DNA of 64,000 nucleotides. It comes from Myrmaecium sp. VS I D KN 1. Lineage: Eukaryota; Ascomycota; Dothideomycetes; Valsariales; Valsariaceae. Position numbers and translations under genes: made by a program. The DNA lies in assembly GCA_019775845.1 (NCBI GenBank), contig JADQAV010000047.1:372001-436000 (forward strand). The letters run 5' to 3'. The notes under the pieces are model-generated. The model was given only the letters and a program-made list of their open reading frames with translations, ran no database searches and was not told where the DNA came from. Below are positions 46,831-58,189 of the stretch, piece after piece (within the stretch, counting starts at the first letter, position 1; each line of letters begins with the position of its first letter).

Positions 46831-47755
46831 CTTGAGCGACGATCGACTAATAAAGATGTATGAGAGGCAAATGGGAGCAATGGCCAGCAATGCGTCAAGA
46901 AGAAGACAAAGGAGGAAGAGGAAGAAGAGGAAAAAGGAGATGACAGATGCAGGACTTTGGTACCTAGGGAAAAGACAATTTGCGCCGCCGTTCCGGCAGA
47001 TGCTGCGCTGCCCGTTTATCTATACATAAGCTTTGCGGATGACGACGTTGGAGGTGACGCCTCCCGAAACGTGCTGTGTCCCAGCCTCTTCCCAACAAGC
47101 CCCATCGACCTCCGACGGTCTCTGAACGAAGATCCAACACGCGAGCCGCCACGGACCCGTGGAGTTTGTGCGGGGCGGCCGCCAAAGGTCTCAAGAAGGT
47201 GTTAGAGGAAATCGATCTGCTTTGACGATCGACGCCGTACGCGGAGGACTCCACTGCGGAGTCCGTCTCGAGGCTGAGATGCGGACGGGTATATCTCTCT
47301 TCCCAGCTGTTTCATATTTTTCTCCTTTGTACCGCATCAGACTGCTTGCGCGGCAGTTTGGCGACCGTAGGCCGTGGCGTTCCAAGGCGACCGCCGTAGT
47401 TCAGCCCTCAGTAAAACTCGTGGGAGGGATAGTTATTTGCAAAGATACATGTCAGACACACATGCCCAAACGCCTAACAAGACAACAACGTTGCGACGAA
47501 GATCTTGTTGGTGCATCTGTTCCAAGGTATCTCCTATTTGCAAGGTTCGGCGATGTTAGCGCGTTGAAGTATTACGGAGTACTTATAACACGGGTATATG
47601 GCTCAAGCCGGCGTCCAATCTTTAATTTTGGCTTGTTCAATCGCCATACAAGCTATATTTGGGCATGTTTCGCTGCTTCTTTCCTTCAGGAGTAGCGTAG
47701 ACATCTATTGTCGTGCATGCTTTTACTATGCCTGAGCAAGGAGAAAGCTCTCTTC
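46831..47755. other. Gene-free interval
   Basis: Promoter of the PEBP-like gene and the 3' flank of ies2. The section around 47300-47750 is A/T-richer than its surroundings, with no credible frame or repeat. Confidence 0.45.
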
Positions 47756-49188
47756 CTAGGCGACCTCTTCGACCATACTGCCATTCCAGCCGTCCTTCAA
47801 ATGTTCTTTTTGAGGCTTAACGCTATTCTTAAACAGCTCTCCCACAGGCGCATCGAGCCACTCCTCAGGAACACCCAGCTGTGGCCCGTGGGAGTTCTGT
47901 ACGTAGCGGGTGAATACCGGATTCGGCTTCGCGGGCCGCTGAGCTTCCTCCTGAGCCGGTGTCGAGTCATCGGCCGCAGCTTTACCGCGTCGCTTCGGGG
48001 CTTGTTTTTTGAGCAGGCGATTGATAGTATCCATCTTCAGGAAGTCAAGAGTCAGTGATGGCGCTTTCACGAAATTTATGAAGTCGTCGCAGTACCTTTT
48101 CTTCCTCGTTGCGTTTCTCGCTGAGATTCTTACGACGTCGAGCCATCTCCGCTCGGCGCATCGCATGTTCCTCGGCCGTGAGGTGCTTCTTCTTTTGGGC
48201 CTCTGGAAAAAGTGTTAAGGTGACATCACATAACTGCCTGTAGCATGTGCGGAGGCGTACCATTAGAGAGGGCTAGGAGGCTCCCGTCAAGATCCTCATA
48301 TGCTGCCCTTTGGCGTCTTGTAAGCTTGGTAAGGTCCGGAGTTCCAGAACCAGGAGTGATTTCCTCTTCACTGTCACCCATCTCGTCCTCATCTTCTTGC
48401 TCGCCTTCAGCATCCTCCCCAATTTCTTCTTCCTCTTCTTCTTCCTCATCCTCATCCTCTTCCTGCTCTTCCTCCGCTTCTTCCTCTTCCTCTTCCCCTT
48501 CCGCATCTTCGTCGCCACCTTCATCCTCTTCTTCCTCGTCCTCTTCGTCTTGAGACTCCAATTCCGATAGCTCGTCATCATCGTCATCATCCGCCATGAC
48601 CATCTCTTTGGCTTCAACAGCAGAGACGTCAGGGGCTGGTGGTTTCGGAGGCTTGACGTTGATGGTTTGGCGTATGGGTTTGACATCGTGCTTCGCATTT
48701 CTGGCAGCAATAGTTGGCCGCGTAGGTGGCGCGTCGTCCATATCAACATCCTCATCCTCTCCTTCCGCGTCCTCATCCTCATCCTTTTCATCGTCTTCAT
48801 CCTCATCTACTTCCTCCCCTTCAGCGTCTTCTTCCTCCTCCTCTTCCTCCTCGCTAGACTCTTCGACGATGGTCTTCTTGTTCCGGGAACTCCGTGTACC
48901 GGTCAGGATTTCCCCGCCTTGAAATGAATCCCGCGAGTTCACTGTGATGTTCTGCCTGGTACCTCCGCTTGTAGCCTCGCGAAGCTTGCTAGGAGGGGCT
49001 TTGACGGTTAGACGTATGCTCGGGCGGGTGTGCTCGGGTGAGACTGTACTGGTACGCTCGACGGTTGCAGAGGAGGTGGGTGCGGCAGGAGCCCCGCGTC
49101 GTGATCGCGATGACACGGGTGCATTGTTGCTATCGGGTGGAGGAGGCGCGGTCAGTTGAGCCCGTGAACGTAAACGGCGTGTAGACAT
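47756..49188 (-). CDS. ies2: INO80 chromatin-remodelling complex subunit Ies2 (PAPA-1 domain)
   Basis: Accessory subunit of the INO80 nucleosome remodeller in the nucleus. Exons 49188-48261, 48202-48096 and 48034-47756 give 437 residues. The N-terminus MSTRRLRSR and IRLTVKAPPSKLREATSG are typical of fungal Ies2. A long, extremely acidic middle (repeated E and D runs, about residues 125-300) probably contacts histones. The PAPA-1 region spans the last two introns: GTPDLTKLTRRQRAAYED, then KKKHLTAEEHAMRRAEMARRRKN, and MDTINRLLKKQAPKRR. All three junctions keep phase. An upstream exon at 49590-49469 could give another N-terminus. Confidence 0.9.
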
Positions 49189-49468
49189 GTTGTAGGTGAC
49201 GTTGGCTGAGGGAGTGGAGGGGTGCTCGGGGCGAAGGGTAAGAAGGGGCGAGATGGGCGCATGTGTATGCAGGGAGAGGATCCATGTAAGCCCCCGCCGG
49301 GGTAGAGTGCGAAGGATGGTGTTGTCTTGTGTACATGTACGAAGCAAAGCGGGCGCGAAAGCGAACCAAGCTGCTGAGTGGCTCCCGCCCACGCCGGTGC
49401 AACGCTGTTGGGGCAACGGCGGTGGAATGGTGGATGGTGAGAGAGCACACCCCATACCGGACACTTAC

Positions 49469-49590
49469 CTTCCGGCCTGGTTGCCTTTGCCCTTGGGAGG
49501 CTGCGGGCGTGGCATCCAATCGTCATGAGTCTGGGAGTCGTCGGAGTCGGTGCTCAGGCGACGCTGTCGCTTTGCCGGTCGGGACGCCAT
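49469..49590 (-). other. Possible alternative first exon upstream of ies2
   Basis: An ATG at 49590 opens a 40-codon frame (MASRPAKRQRRLSTDSDDS...) ending in a strong donor, GTAAGT at 49468. Splicing to the TAG acceptor at 49130 would join in frame with ies2 at NNAPVSSRSRRG, replacing its first 20 residues. It could equally be an upstream frame in the leader or a separate short gene. Basic, nuclear-like composition. Confidence 0.4.
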
Positions 49591-49954
49591 GAGGAGTTGT
49601 GTGCGACGCGGTGTGATCCAATGCGATGGGATGCGATGTGAACGTGCGAGCGGACGAACGAGGGCGGTGTAATAGTTACAGCGGAGAAAGGGGAGAGCAA
49701 ATGCCAATCGCGTTGTGCATAGAACCTCTGGAAAACCGCGGCCGTTGAGATAGGCCTCAGTTGGCTCCGCTGCGATTATGTAAGCATGGTACCTAAAGGG
49801 TCGGGGCAGGAGCCGAGGCATAGGGCTGGGAAAGCTCGCCCAGCCTCTCACCCCGACCTCGACAACTCACAATCATCGACCGTTGTCTCCCACTCGCACA
49901 GCCTACTCCTATCGTGCCCTACCATCCTTACACTCACACTGCTCGTTTGCGGAT
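49591..49954. promoter_or_regulatory. Divergent promoter region of ies2 and pex14
   Basis: About 360 bases between two divergent starts. No TATA box or known operator recognised. Confidence 0.35.
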
Positions 49955-51242
49955 ATGTCAGGCTCAGACGACTCAGAAAAGCCTTCATTACCCACTTGGC
50001 AACAAGCACAGTCGTCGAATACAGGTGCCGCTGCATCCAGGGCCTCCCGCGCCTCAACCGTTTCTTCGACTGGAACGGCAGCCGGCCGATCGTCACAACA
50101 ATCTGACTCGAAAGAAGGAGCAGGCAGTCATGAAGGAGCACAGCGCAGAAAGCATCTCTTGGAGAAGGCCTCGAAATTCCTAGGAGACCCAAGCATTAAA
50201 GATGCAACCCGTGAACGAAAGGCGAGCTTCCTCGTGTCCAAGGGCCTGACCCGCAGCGAGACGGAGGAACTCCTGAGAGCGGCCGAGAAGCAGGAGCAAC
50301 AGCGGACTTTATCAACGCAAAAGGGAGACCCTCAGGTTTCCCGGTCATCCCCGTGGGAGGTATGAGCGATACTATATCTGATTCTGCCCTGGCTGGCAAT
50401 GTCTTCAAGCTGAGCGTTGAACTGACCCAATCCAGGAGCCCGCAGGAGAACAAGCCCCAGTCGCGCGTGATATTCCGCCGATCGTAACCTATCCCGAATT
50501 CCTTGCTCAGCCTTCCAAGCCGCCGCCTCTAATCACAATCTCTCGTCTGCTCAATACCGCTTACATTACTTCCGCCGCTGCTGCCTCCCTGTATGGATTG
50601 TCGAAGTTTGTTGTCCAGCCAATGACCGAAGCTCTCACTGCCGCACGACATGACCTCTGTTCGCAGACGATATCGGAGCTTGAGTATCTCAACCAACGTT
50701 TGGGAGACTTGGTCTCCGTAGATCCTTCCAAATTACCGAAGAAAGACCAATCCCCCTCTTCAGTGCTAGAAGACGACGATTTCTCAAGCAGTTCTGACCC
50801 AACAGAACTGTTTCACCGCGATTTTGGCACACAGACTTCGCCTATTCTATCTCGCCGTCCTTCTCAATCTTCTGAAACCAACTCTCTTAGCCCGCAATCT
50901 ACGCTCGATATGCAGCAATCTCGGCTCCAAGCCATCACCTCCCAGCTTAGAGATCTCCAGGTGAACGCTTTGTCGAGTACCTCAACATCCGAGTCCTTGA
51001 CTGGGAGCGTCAGGGACCTCAGCAATTACTTGACCGATCTCAGGTTCCAGCAAACCTTCGGTAGTTCCAGCGTATACGGGAGCGCTTTTGGAGAGAGACG
51101 ATCAGGTACGCCCACAGGGGGCAAGGACGATGCTGCTGAGGCTGTCAAAGCCGACATCCGAAGTGTGAAGGGTGTACTCTTGAGCGCGAGGAATTTTCCT
51201 CTCGCCGGAAGAGGAGCTATGTGGAGAAAGACAGAAGACTGA
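49955..51242 (+). CDS. pex14: Peroxin 14, peroxisomal docking protein
   Basis: Docks cargo-loaded Pex5 and Pex7 receptors at the peroxisome membrane and forms part of the import pore. Exons 49955-50359 and 50436-51242 give 403 residues. The N-terminal Pex14 domain is at about residues 65-115 (HLLEKASKFLGDPSI, KASFLVSKGLTRSETEELL), including the aromatic/hydrophobic pocket pattern. A Pro-rich link (PPIVTYPEFL, PSKPPP) comes before a hydrophobic span around residues 172-192 (TAYITSAAAASLYGLSKFVV). The rest is coiled coil and Ser-rich. The first ATG of the frame is 24 codons upstream; MSGSDDSEKP is chosen as the natural start. Divergent from ies2. Confidence 0.92.
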
Positions 51243-52227
51243 AACGAGATTCTGCGATGGTTATGACTCAAGGCAAGTCTGAAGCTCTCTATCCTATTGC
51301 GACAAAATGCACCGTCTTGAATCGAAACTCGGCAAAATATGATGATATGGAGTCCAATTGGCAAAATCGGAGGCTCCGCTTCGGGGGGGTCTATGAATAG
51401 ACAAACTCCTATGGTATCGTCGCTGCGCCTTTTGGGGCCGGCGAAGGAAACCGAGGAGGAGAGCTTTCACGACTGATACCATATTTATATCATTGCCTCA
51501 CGATAGTTGCACGTATGGCAATGGCCAGCTAATCTCTTAACTGATAGGCATGCTGCGTGGCAACGCAAGCTACTCGAGACGGTGCGATGGCTATCGTTCA
51601 TAGCATAAACGAGCTTCTAAGGTCATCTCACACGGTTTACATGCCAACACGCCCAGAGCTTGGATCTAGAATGTGGGCTTCACCAAACTCACGCCGCGTA
51701 AGGAACAGTCTCCTGATACAGTATACAACCACTGCCAGGTGCTTGCTATCATATCCTTGGGTGCGATCAGGTTATGATTGGATCCATATACTACACGACC
51801 CGTCCCGCTATAAACTACAGCACCATCACCACGATCACCATGAGATCAAGATTCCCTTTGAGGTTGGAAAATCCCCATAGCGGGCACTTACGGTGACATA
51901 CATGGCTGTCTGTGATCAGGAAGAGCCGTGAAAGCTCAGAGCACAAGCTTCAGTCATTCGCATACTTCATACCCCTCGTCGGCATGAGTAGTACTGACAG
52001 GCAAGGTCTGCATCAAGCCGATGCTCATCGATGCAGCAGTTCACGATCGTTGAAATGTGTACTCCTGTCGCCTTCACTACTACGCCTTATAACCTACTCC
52101 GGTCATCTACAAGGGATATCGATGAGACAACAGGTATATATGCATGGCCATTCGTCTTCTTATTTAGGCATTCAGAGTCGATATAATAAACTTTCGGAGC
52201 AATTCAATATCACTCAAGTCACGCCTG
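51243..52227. other. Gene-free, A/T-richer stretch
   Basis: No credible gene. Short open frames (for example 51557-51880) lack any protein-like features. It leads into the decayed P450. Confidence 0.45.
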
Positions 52228-53440
52228 TCATGCTTACCAATACCGTTTGCGCCTTTCTCCGCGTTCGCAGCCCCAGCCCTCTCCGTGCTGTAACAGATAC
52301 TGCATTCACGATACAGAAACAAGCGCCTTCCATCCGGACCTCTGACCATCCTTGTTTCAAGCAACGCCCATCTGCTTCCTCGATCAGGGCTTTGCAAGAA
52401 GTAAGTTTACGACTTTGGGCATTTCCAGGTTTATTGAGGATCGTGATTGTAGACTGCGCCGATGGGATTACAATACGGTCCGATCTCCTCATTGGAAGTG
52501 GCACAATCATCCTATTCACTGACAGAGCAGCTATCTACGAGCTCCCAGATAATGGGGTGTCATCGACCCTGATATACCGCCTCAACAACATATCGGGATT
52601 TCGCCTGGCGGGACGAAACTTCGCTTCTCTGGACACGGACTCAGTCTGGCGGGCTCAACGCAGGTTGACGACGCACAGTCTGGCGGTGAGCTCGGCTCCG
52701 GGTCCACGGGCATGAGGGTTATCATAGCAGAAGCACCTACAAGGTCCTACCCTGCACTTCCAGAAATGCTGGATAAGACGATTGCGCCAATACAACGAGT
52801 GTGCAGTGGTATTCTATAGTCGGCCCTGCATCCGGACGCACAGGACTTTTTTCTTACACGGGCAGAAAGGAACGCGTGGCTCTGGTATGATGAGCGTGAT
52901 ACCAGGGACGCTCGGCAAGCCTGCAGGTTACCTACCTAGTCTGACTTCGACTTCCTTCGGTACATCGACTGCATTGTCACGGAAACCTTCGGGTTGATGC
53001 CAGTGTGAGTTGCCTCATATTGCTCTTTCGCGGACGCCCTTCAGTGTTGACTTACCCGTCTTCTCCCTCCTTAAGGTGCTATCCGGCATTGCGGCCAAAA
53101 GCACCGTCCTGGCCAATCTATGATCCCTGCAGCCGCCACTCCGCCATCACTGACGCGGCCAAAAACGGCCGAGGCGTTGCTCCCGGCCCCGTACGAGCAC
53201 GCCAGCTGGTGCATCTGCCCGGGCCTGCACATGGCGGATCGCACCGTGCGGCGGCTCGGATCCCGCCCCGGGTGGCGGCGGAGCCGTTGAGCGCGGAGGA
53301 TGTAGAGGACGGGTTCCTGACGGGTTCGGCGCCGTACAAGGACTGCTTCGTGCTGCGGAGCGAGGAGCATGCGGAGGTCTTCGGCAAGGAGTTCGAAAGC
53401 GTGCAAGACTACCTGAATCAGTGGGACGAGTGTGGAAAGG
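52228..53440 (+). pseudogene. Decayed cytochrome P450 gene
   Basis: Recognisable P450 pieces lie in order but in different frames with stops between them. These are: YGPI at 52474-52485, then IGSGTIILFTDRAAIYEL (about 52494-52550), a K-helix block FDFLRYIDCIVTETFGLMPV ending near 53005 (the Arg of ExxR reads Gly), KSTVLANL near 53098-53122, the heme-loop CPGLHMADR with its Cys codon at 53216-53218, and a C-terminal GFLTGSAPYK...RSEEHAEV (about 53311-53390). An intron-like GTGAGT at 53005 with an AAG end near 53074 survives. Multiple frame changes make a working enzyme very unlikely. The family resembles fungal CYPs of secondary metabolism; which clade is unknown. The borders are approximate. 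Confidence 0.78.
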
Positions 53441-55068
53441 GAGGGAGGACTGGTCCGGACACATCGTCATATCCCCGAAACGAGAGAACTGGGCAAGGTG
53501 AAGCTTGGGAGAACAAGTGGATGGCAGCATGGGGTTTTCACAAAGCGGTCATCCACTATACGAACTATTCAAATCTCATGCACAACGATCCTCCACCTCA
53601 TCGAGGGAGAGAGGACGCGGTATATCAATGTACCTATCGCGATCGCAGTGAATGCGTACTGTACCTTGCGTGCTTTGCTCTTTGCAGATCCCGGAATGAC
53701 GACAGGTCCGGTATCTCTTTCGCAACACTCGCGAGCCCCTTTCCCTGGCCAATCAGGGTCCGTTTCACCATCCCGTCGCGGGTAAGCGTCGACGCCGTGC
53801 CGGGCGGGGTGGCGGTGGGGAAGGGGATGATGGGTGGGGGAGAGTGGGGAGAGTGGAGAGGGTGGAGCCGGGGGTGGGTGTGGACTGCGCATCCCTACAT
53901 GGACGTACAGTGCCCTAACCCGGGTGCCTATAATAAACCAAACGCGTCCAAGGCTGATCCCAAGGCCAACGTACGTCGTGCCCATCCAAGATCCTCAGGC
54001 ACCCTGAACCAACTCCAACACCACCTCCACCACCACCATCATCATCATTTCCTCCCCGCCGTACTCCCACCTTGCTTCTGCATCTCACCACCACCACCAC
54101 CACCACCACCACAACTCACCTCTCACATCTCACCGCCTACTCGTACGCCACGATTCGCTGGGCGTGTTAGCCTTGGCAGAGACAGAGGTCGCCAGCAAGC
54201 TGCGCTCCCCCCTCCCAGGTCTCGCATCCGACGAATTCACGTGGCCCATCTAGCCGAAGCTCGAGTAGCCGGCTGATGTACATGGCGCCATAGGAACCTA
54301 GTCTTTGCAAACACCTGCCCCCTTTCACCACCAATCTCACCTCCCCGACTCCTCCTCCCTCCGCCCTTCCACCGCAGCAGCATCATCTTTGAATTCCGCA
54401 CCCGTTTGCTTCCCCCCCCGTCCCCCTCCGTCACCGCGCATCTCGTCATGTTCAAGACGGCAACCGTCCACACGCCGCTTTTGGCAAAGCACGATGTTGA
54501 GCAGCCGGCCTCGCGGGCTGCTCGCGTGCGAGCGAAGGGACGGCAGCATCATGCCAGGTGTGGCCCCCCCGCTTTCTGCTTCCTCTCTCTTTCTCTCTCT
54601 CTTCCTGCCGTTATCAATAAATAGTCCCGCTTGTGTCGGGATGTCGCTTTTTTTCCTTTCCCTCTCTCGTCCTTTCTCTCAGTGTGCTCCTCGCTCACCC
54701 TACCTCCCCCCTTCCTCTCGTTTCTGTCCCCAGGTTCCCCAGCTAAGAGCTCGTCGAAAGGCCAGGTTTTGACGCCCTCACGCCCGGAAGATGTAAGATA
54801 TCACCTCTCCTCCGTCTTCTTTCCAATTATTCCAAGAGTCCTACCACCTCCACGGGGCTTTCAACTCCTGCAATGTCTCGATTTCCATCTATATATACGC
54901 TTTCCGCCCCTCATGCACAAGCACGTCAAAAGTCGTGCCCGAATCCCTCAGCCTTGCACCCCTTTTCTCTTGCCTCATCATGCGCCACCGTTACACGCCC
55001 TTCTCGCTTCCCGCAAGCCACAGCCTTGACCAGCCTTGTTGACTCTAGCCGCAGACCGTTGGCTCATA
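53441..55068. promoter_or_regulatory. Long region upstream of the glutaminase gene
   Basis: No gene seen. CAC/CAT triplets run near 54015-54050 and CCA units near 54089-54112. A long C/T tract occupies about 54570-54760. A TGATAA element on the reverse strand at 54611-54616 fits the HGATAR site of the nitrogen activator AreA; this is a single site and may be chance. Confidence 0.4.
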
Positions 55069-57212
55069 ATGTTTATTCTCCTCATTGGATGGCTCTGCCT
55101 CACACTGGCCATTCATGGCTTCGTCATCCCCAAAGTCTCTGAACGAACGTCGGCGGATATAACTCCTTTCACTCCGCCATCGTATCCCCTTGCTGTGCGG
55201 TCCCCTTATCTATCCGGTAAGTGTGAAGATGAACTCAGCGTTGGCGACCCCTTTGGTCTGACCCCCTCTCAGCTTGGCTACCCGGCTCTTCAGTCTCATC
55301 TATCGCAACCGCCGAGCCTCAATTCTGGGCTGGACAAACGTTAGGATGGACTGTGGCTGCTCGTGTTGGTGGCGTGGCATACAGCTTGTTTGGGAACCCG
55401 GGCTTCGACCAAGCGGCCTCCCTAACCTCCGCAAACTACACTGCCACACACAGCTACTTCACAGTGTCGGCTGGTGATGCCACCTTCACGCTGGACTTCT
55501 TCTCCCCCGTCTCGCCAAACGACTATGTCAGGCAGTCACTCCCGTTCAGCTATCTCACCGTCTCCGTGGATTCGGACAGCTCGGGTGACGTCCAGATCTA
55601 CAGTGATATCGACTCTTCCTGGGTCGGATCGTCCGCAGCTGCCCACTGGAGCTCGACTACTACTAACAAGACGACCCACTGGGAGATTCGCTTGAACGAT
55701 GTCATCAACTACGGCGAGAACTCCGACATGGCACTGTGGGGACAGGCCGTGTATGCATCACGACCTTACTCTGGATCCAGCCTGACCACGCAGTCTGGCG
55801 CGTCCACCACGGTCAGGGACGCGTTCGCCAATTCAGGCAATCTCACTGGCGTGAAAGGTACCTGGTCCTCAGGCGGAGTAGTAGGCTTCGCACACGACCT
55901 TGGTTCGGCAGGCGCAGGTGCTGCAGTCACCTTTGCCGTCGGACACCAGAGGAACTGGACGATCAATTACCTGGGAGAGGATTACACCTCATACTACCGC
56001 TCGGAGTACCCGACCATCAGCTCCGCTGTCTCGCACTTCTTGGACGACTTGGACGATGCCCGCTCGGAAGCCGCCCAACTCGAAAGCACCCTCAACAGCA
56101 AAGCGGAGGAGGTGTCGTCCAAGTACGCCGACATCCTCAACCTGTCCCTCCGTCAGGCTTTCGGCGCAATCGAAATCACCATCCCCGAATCCACCCTGGA
56201 CACTTCGTCCCCGCTCGGCTTCATCAAGGAGCTTTCCAGCAACGGCAACCTCAACACCGTCGACATCATCTTCCCCGCCTTCCCGATCTACTACCTCACC
56301 AACCCCTCCCTCATCCCGATCCTTCTCGAACCCATGATGCGCTACCTCGCCGCCGGCCGGTGGTGCAAGGACTACATCATCCACGACATGGGCAGCCACT
56401 ACCCCAACGCGACCGGCCACGACGACTGCGTCGCAGAAGCCATGCCGCTCGAGGAATCCGGCAACCTCATCCTGCTCGCGCTCGCCTACCAGCAAGCAAC
56501 CGGCGACACCACCTGGGCGTCCTCCTACCAATCCGTCTTCACGACCGCCGCCGACTACCTCGCCGCCAACGGCTGGTACCCAGCCTACCAATACGCCACC
56601 ACCGACGCCGCCGGCGCCGCCGCCAACCAGACCATCCTCGCCATCAAATCCGCCCTCGGCCTCATCGCCTACGACCAGCTCTTCTCCACCAGCACCTACA
56701 CCGCCAACGGCACCGCCCTCGCCACCGCCCTCTACGACGACCGCCTCGGCACCGACGCCGCCGGCTCCCACTGGGTCCTCTCCTACGGCAACACCACCTC
56801 CTGGATCGGCGCCTACAACCTCTTCCCAGACCGTCTGCTCAACCTCTCCGCCTTCCCCTCGGGCGCCTACGAGATGCAAAACACCGACCTCCCCTCCCGC
56901 CGTGTCGCCTTCGGCGTCCCCCTCGACAGCCGCGTCACCTGGTCTAAAACCGACTGGAACTCGTGGAACGCGGCCATCGCCGAGGGCATCACCACCGCCA
57001 CCGGCACCGGCAACGACACCACCCGCGACCTCCTCCTCGATGACATCTGGACGTATGCCGCGGACGGCTTGAACGATGTGCCCTTCGCGGACCGCTACTG
57101 GGTGGCGGGCGAGAAGGTCGGGCGGTATGAGCTCACGCGCGCTCGCCCGACGGTCGGCGCGCACTTTGCGGTGCTTGCTCTCCGTGAGGGCGCGAAGGCG
57201 CTGGCGGTGTGA
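55069..57212 (+). CDS. gtaA: Secreted glutaminase A
   Basis: Hydrolyses glutamine to glutamate and ammonia outside the cell. Exons 55069-55216 and 55273-57212 give 695 residues, the usual length of fungal GtaA. The signal peptide is MFILLIGWLCLTLAIHG. The start of the mature protein shows PPSYPLAVRSPYLS, QFWAGQTLGWT and VAYSLFGNP. Next come the DUF5127 beta-rich domain, the DUF4965 helical domain (NLSLRQAFGAIEIT, FIKELSSNGNLNTVDIIFP, YYLTNPSL, GRWCKDYIIHDMG, PLEESGNLILL) and the DUF1793 end (YDDRLGTDAAGSHWVLSYG, PSRRVAFGVPLDSR, YWVAGEKVGRYELT). The intron has GTAAGT and CAG. Many N-glycosylation sequons are in keeping with secretion. Confidence 0.96.
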
Positions 57213-58189
57213 GGGGTGGTTTTGGTTTTGCTTTTTTGTCTTTTGGTTTTTGCATGTGGGATGTGGGATACGGGATGGTGTAGATAGATGGATGGGTTGA
57301 GAGGGGTAGAGGGAGAGAAAGGGAGAGAAAGGGAGAGAAAGGGAGAGAAAGGGAGAGAAAGGGAGAGAAAGGGAGAGAAAGGGAGAGAAAGGGAGAGAAA
57401 GGGAGAGAAAGGGAGAGAAAGGGAGAGAAAGGGAGAGAGTTACACAAAGTAGAGGTGTGACGTAAGAAACGATAGGATATGTCATCTTCTTTTTTTTCCA
57501 AGGTAGGAGTCATATACACCCTAGATCAGGAGGAGAGGATGTCGTTGTAGTAGAGTAGTAGAAAAGTAGTGACAACCGAACATGATCACACCCAAAGCAT
57601 TACAAGGCCAAAAAAAAACAAACGAATAGATAAACCAAGCGAAATCACATGTGATCAACATCATTTTCTTCCAGCGGAAGCTCTTGAATATATGTGTCGC
57701 TGTGGCAGACAGGCAGCGAAGAAAGCAAGGAAACAAGACCTTCGGTGCGGAAGGGAGGGATGGCTCGTTGAAGAGATCTGGCTGGAAAACAGAAAGAGGA
57801 AAAAAGAGGTGGATTTCAACGAGGAGAAACTCGAGGATTGTGATGCCAGACGTAGAGGCACGAAGGATCGACCCACCCGGCAGATCACCTCATCCCTCGC
57901 TCCTTCGCCATTGTCCTCCCTCGTCCGTTCCTCTGGCGAAAGACAAGAAAAGAAAAAAGAACATGAGAAGCTGTTAGGACAGCTCTCATCCCATCTCCCG
58001 AATACAGTCCAGAAGGAAGAAAAGAACCACGAGGATGAGGAAGAAGGGGGAAAAAACGAGAGAATAAACAGAAAAGAAAAACCTCGTTCCCACCAACGCC
58101 CCAAAACTCCCGCTTCCCGCCGGTGCAAAACGCAAAGAGCAAACAGACCATCATCCGTCCCGTATCTCTCCAACGCTCTCCCTCTCACA
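57213..58189. other. Convergent intergenic region with a minisatellite
   Basis: 3' flanks of gtaA and vti1. Holds the 10-base minisatellite at 57311-57438. A 240-codon forward frame (57569-58291) is lysine/glutamate-rich, opposite the vti1 3' end, and is not credible. Confidence 0.6.
57311..57438 (+). repeat. 10-base minisatellite GGGAGAGAAA
   Basis: Twelve perfect copies of GGGAGAGAAA followed by eight further bases of a thirteenth. Pure purine on the plus strand, about 100 bases after the gtaA stop codon. Confidence 0.97.

Noticed and set aside
51912-52715. 267-codon forward frame
   Set aside because: Only a short part looks like a protein, namely a P450 fragment, so it is treated as part of the pseudogene and not as a gene.
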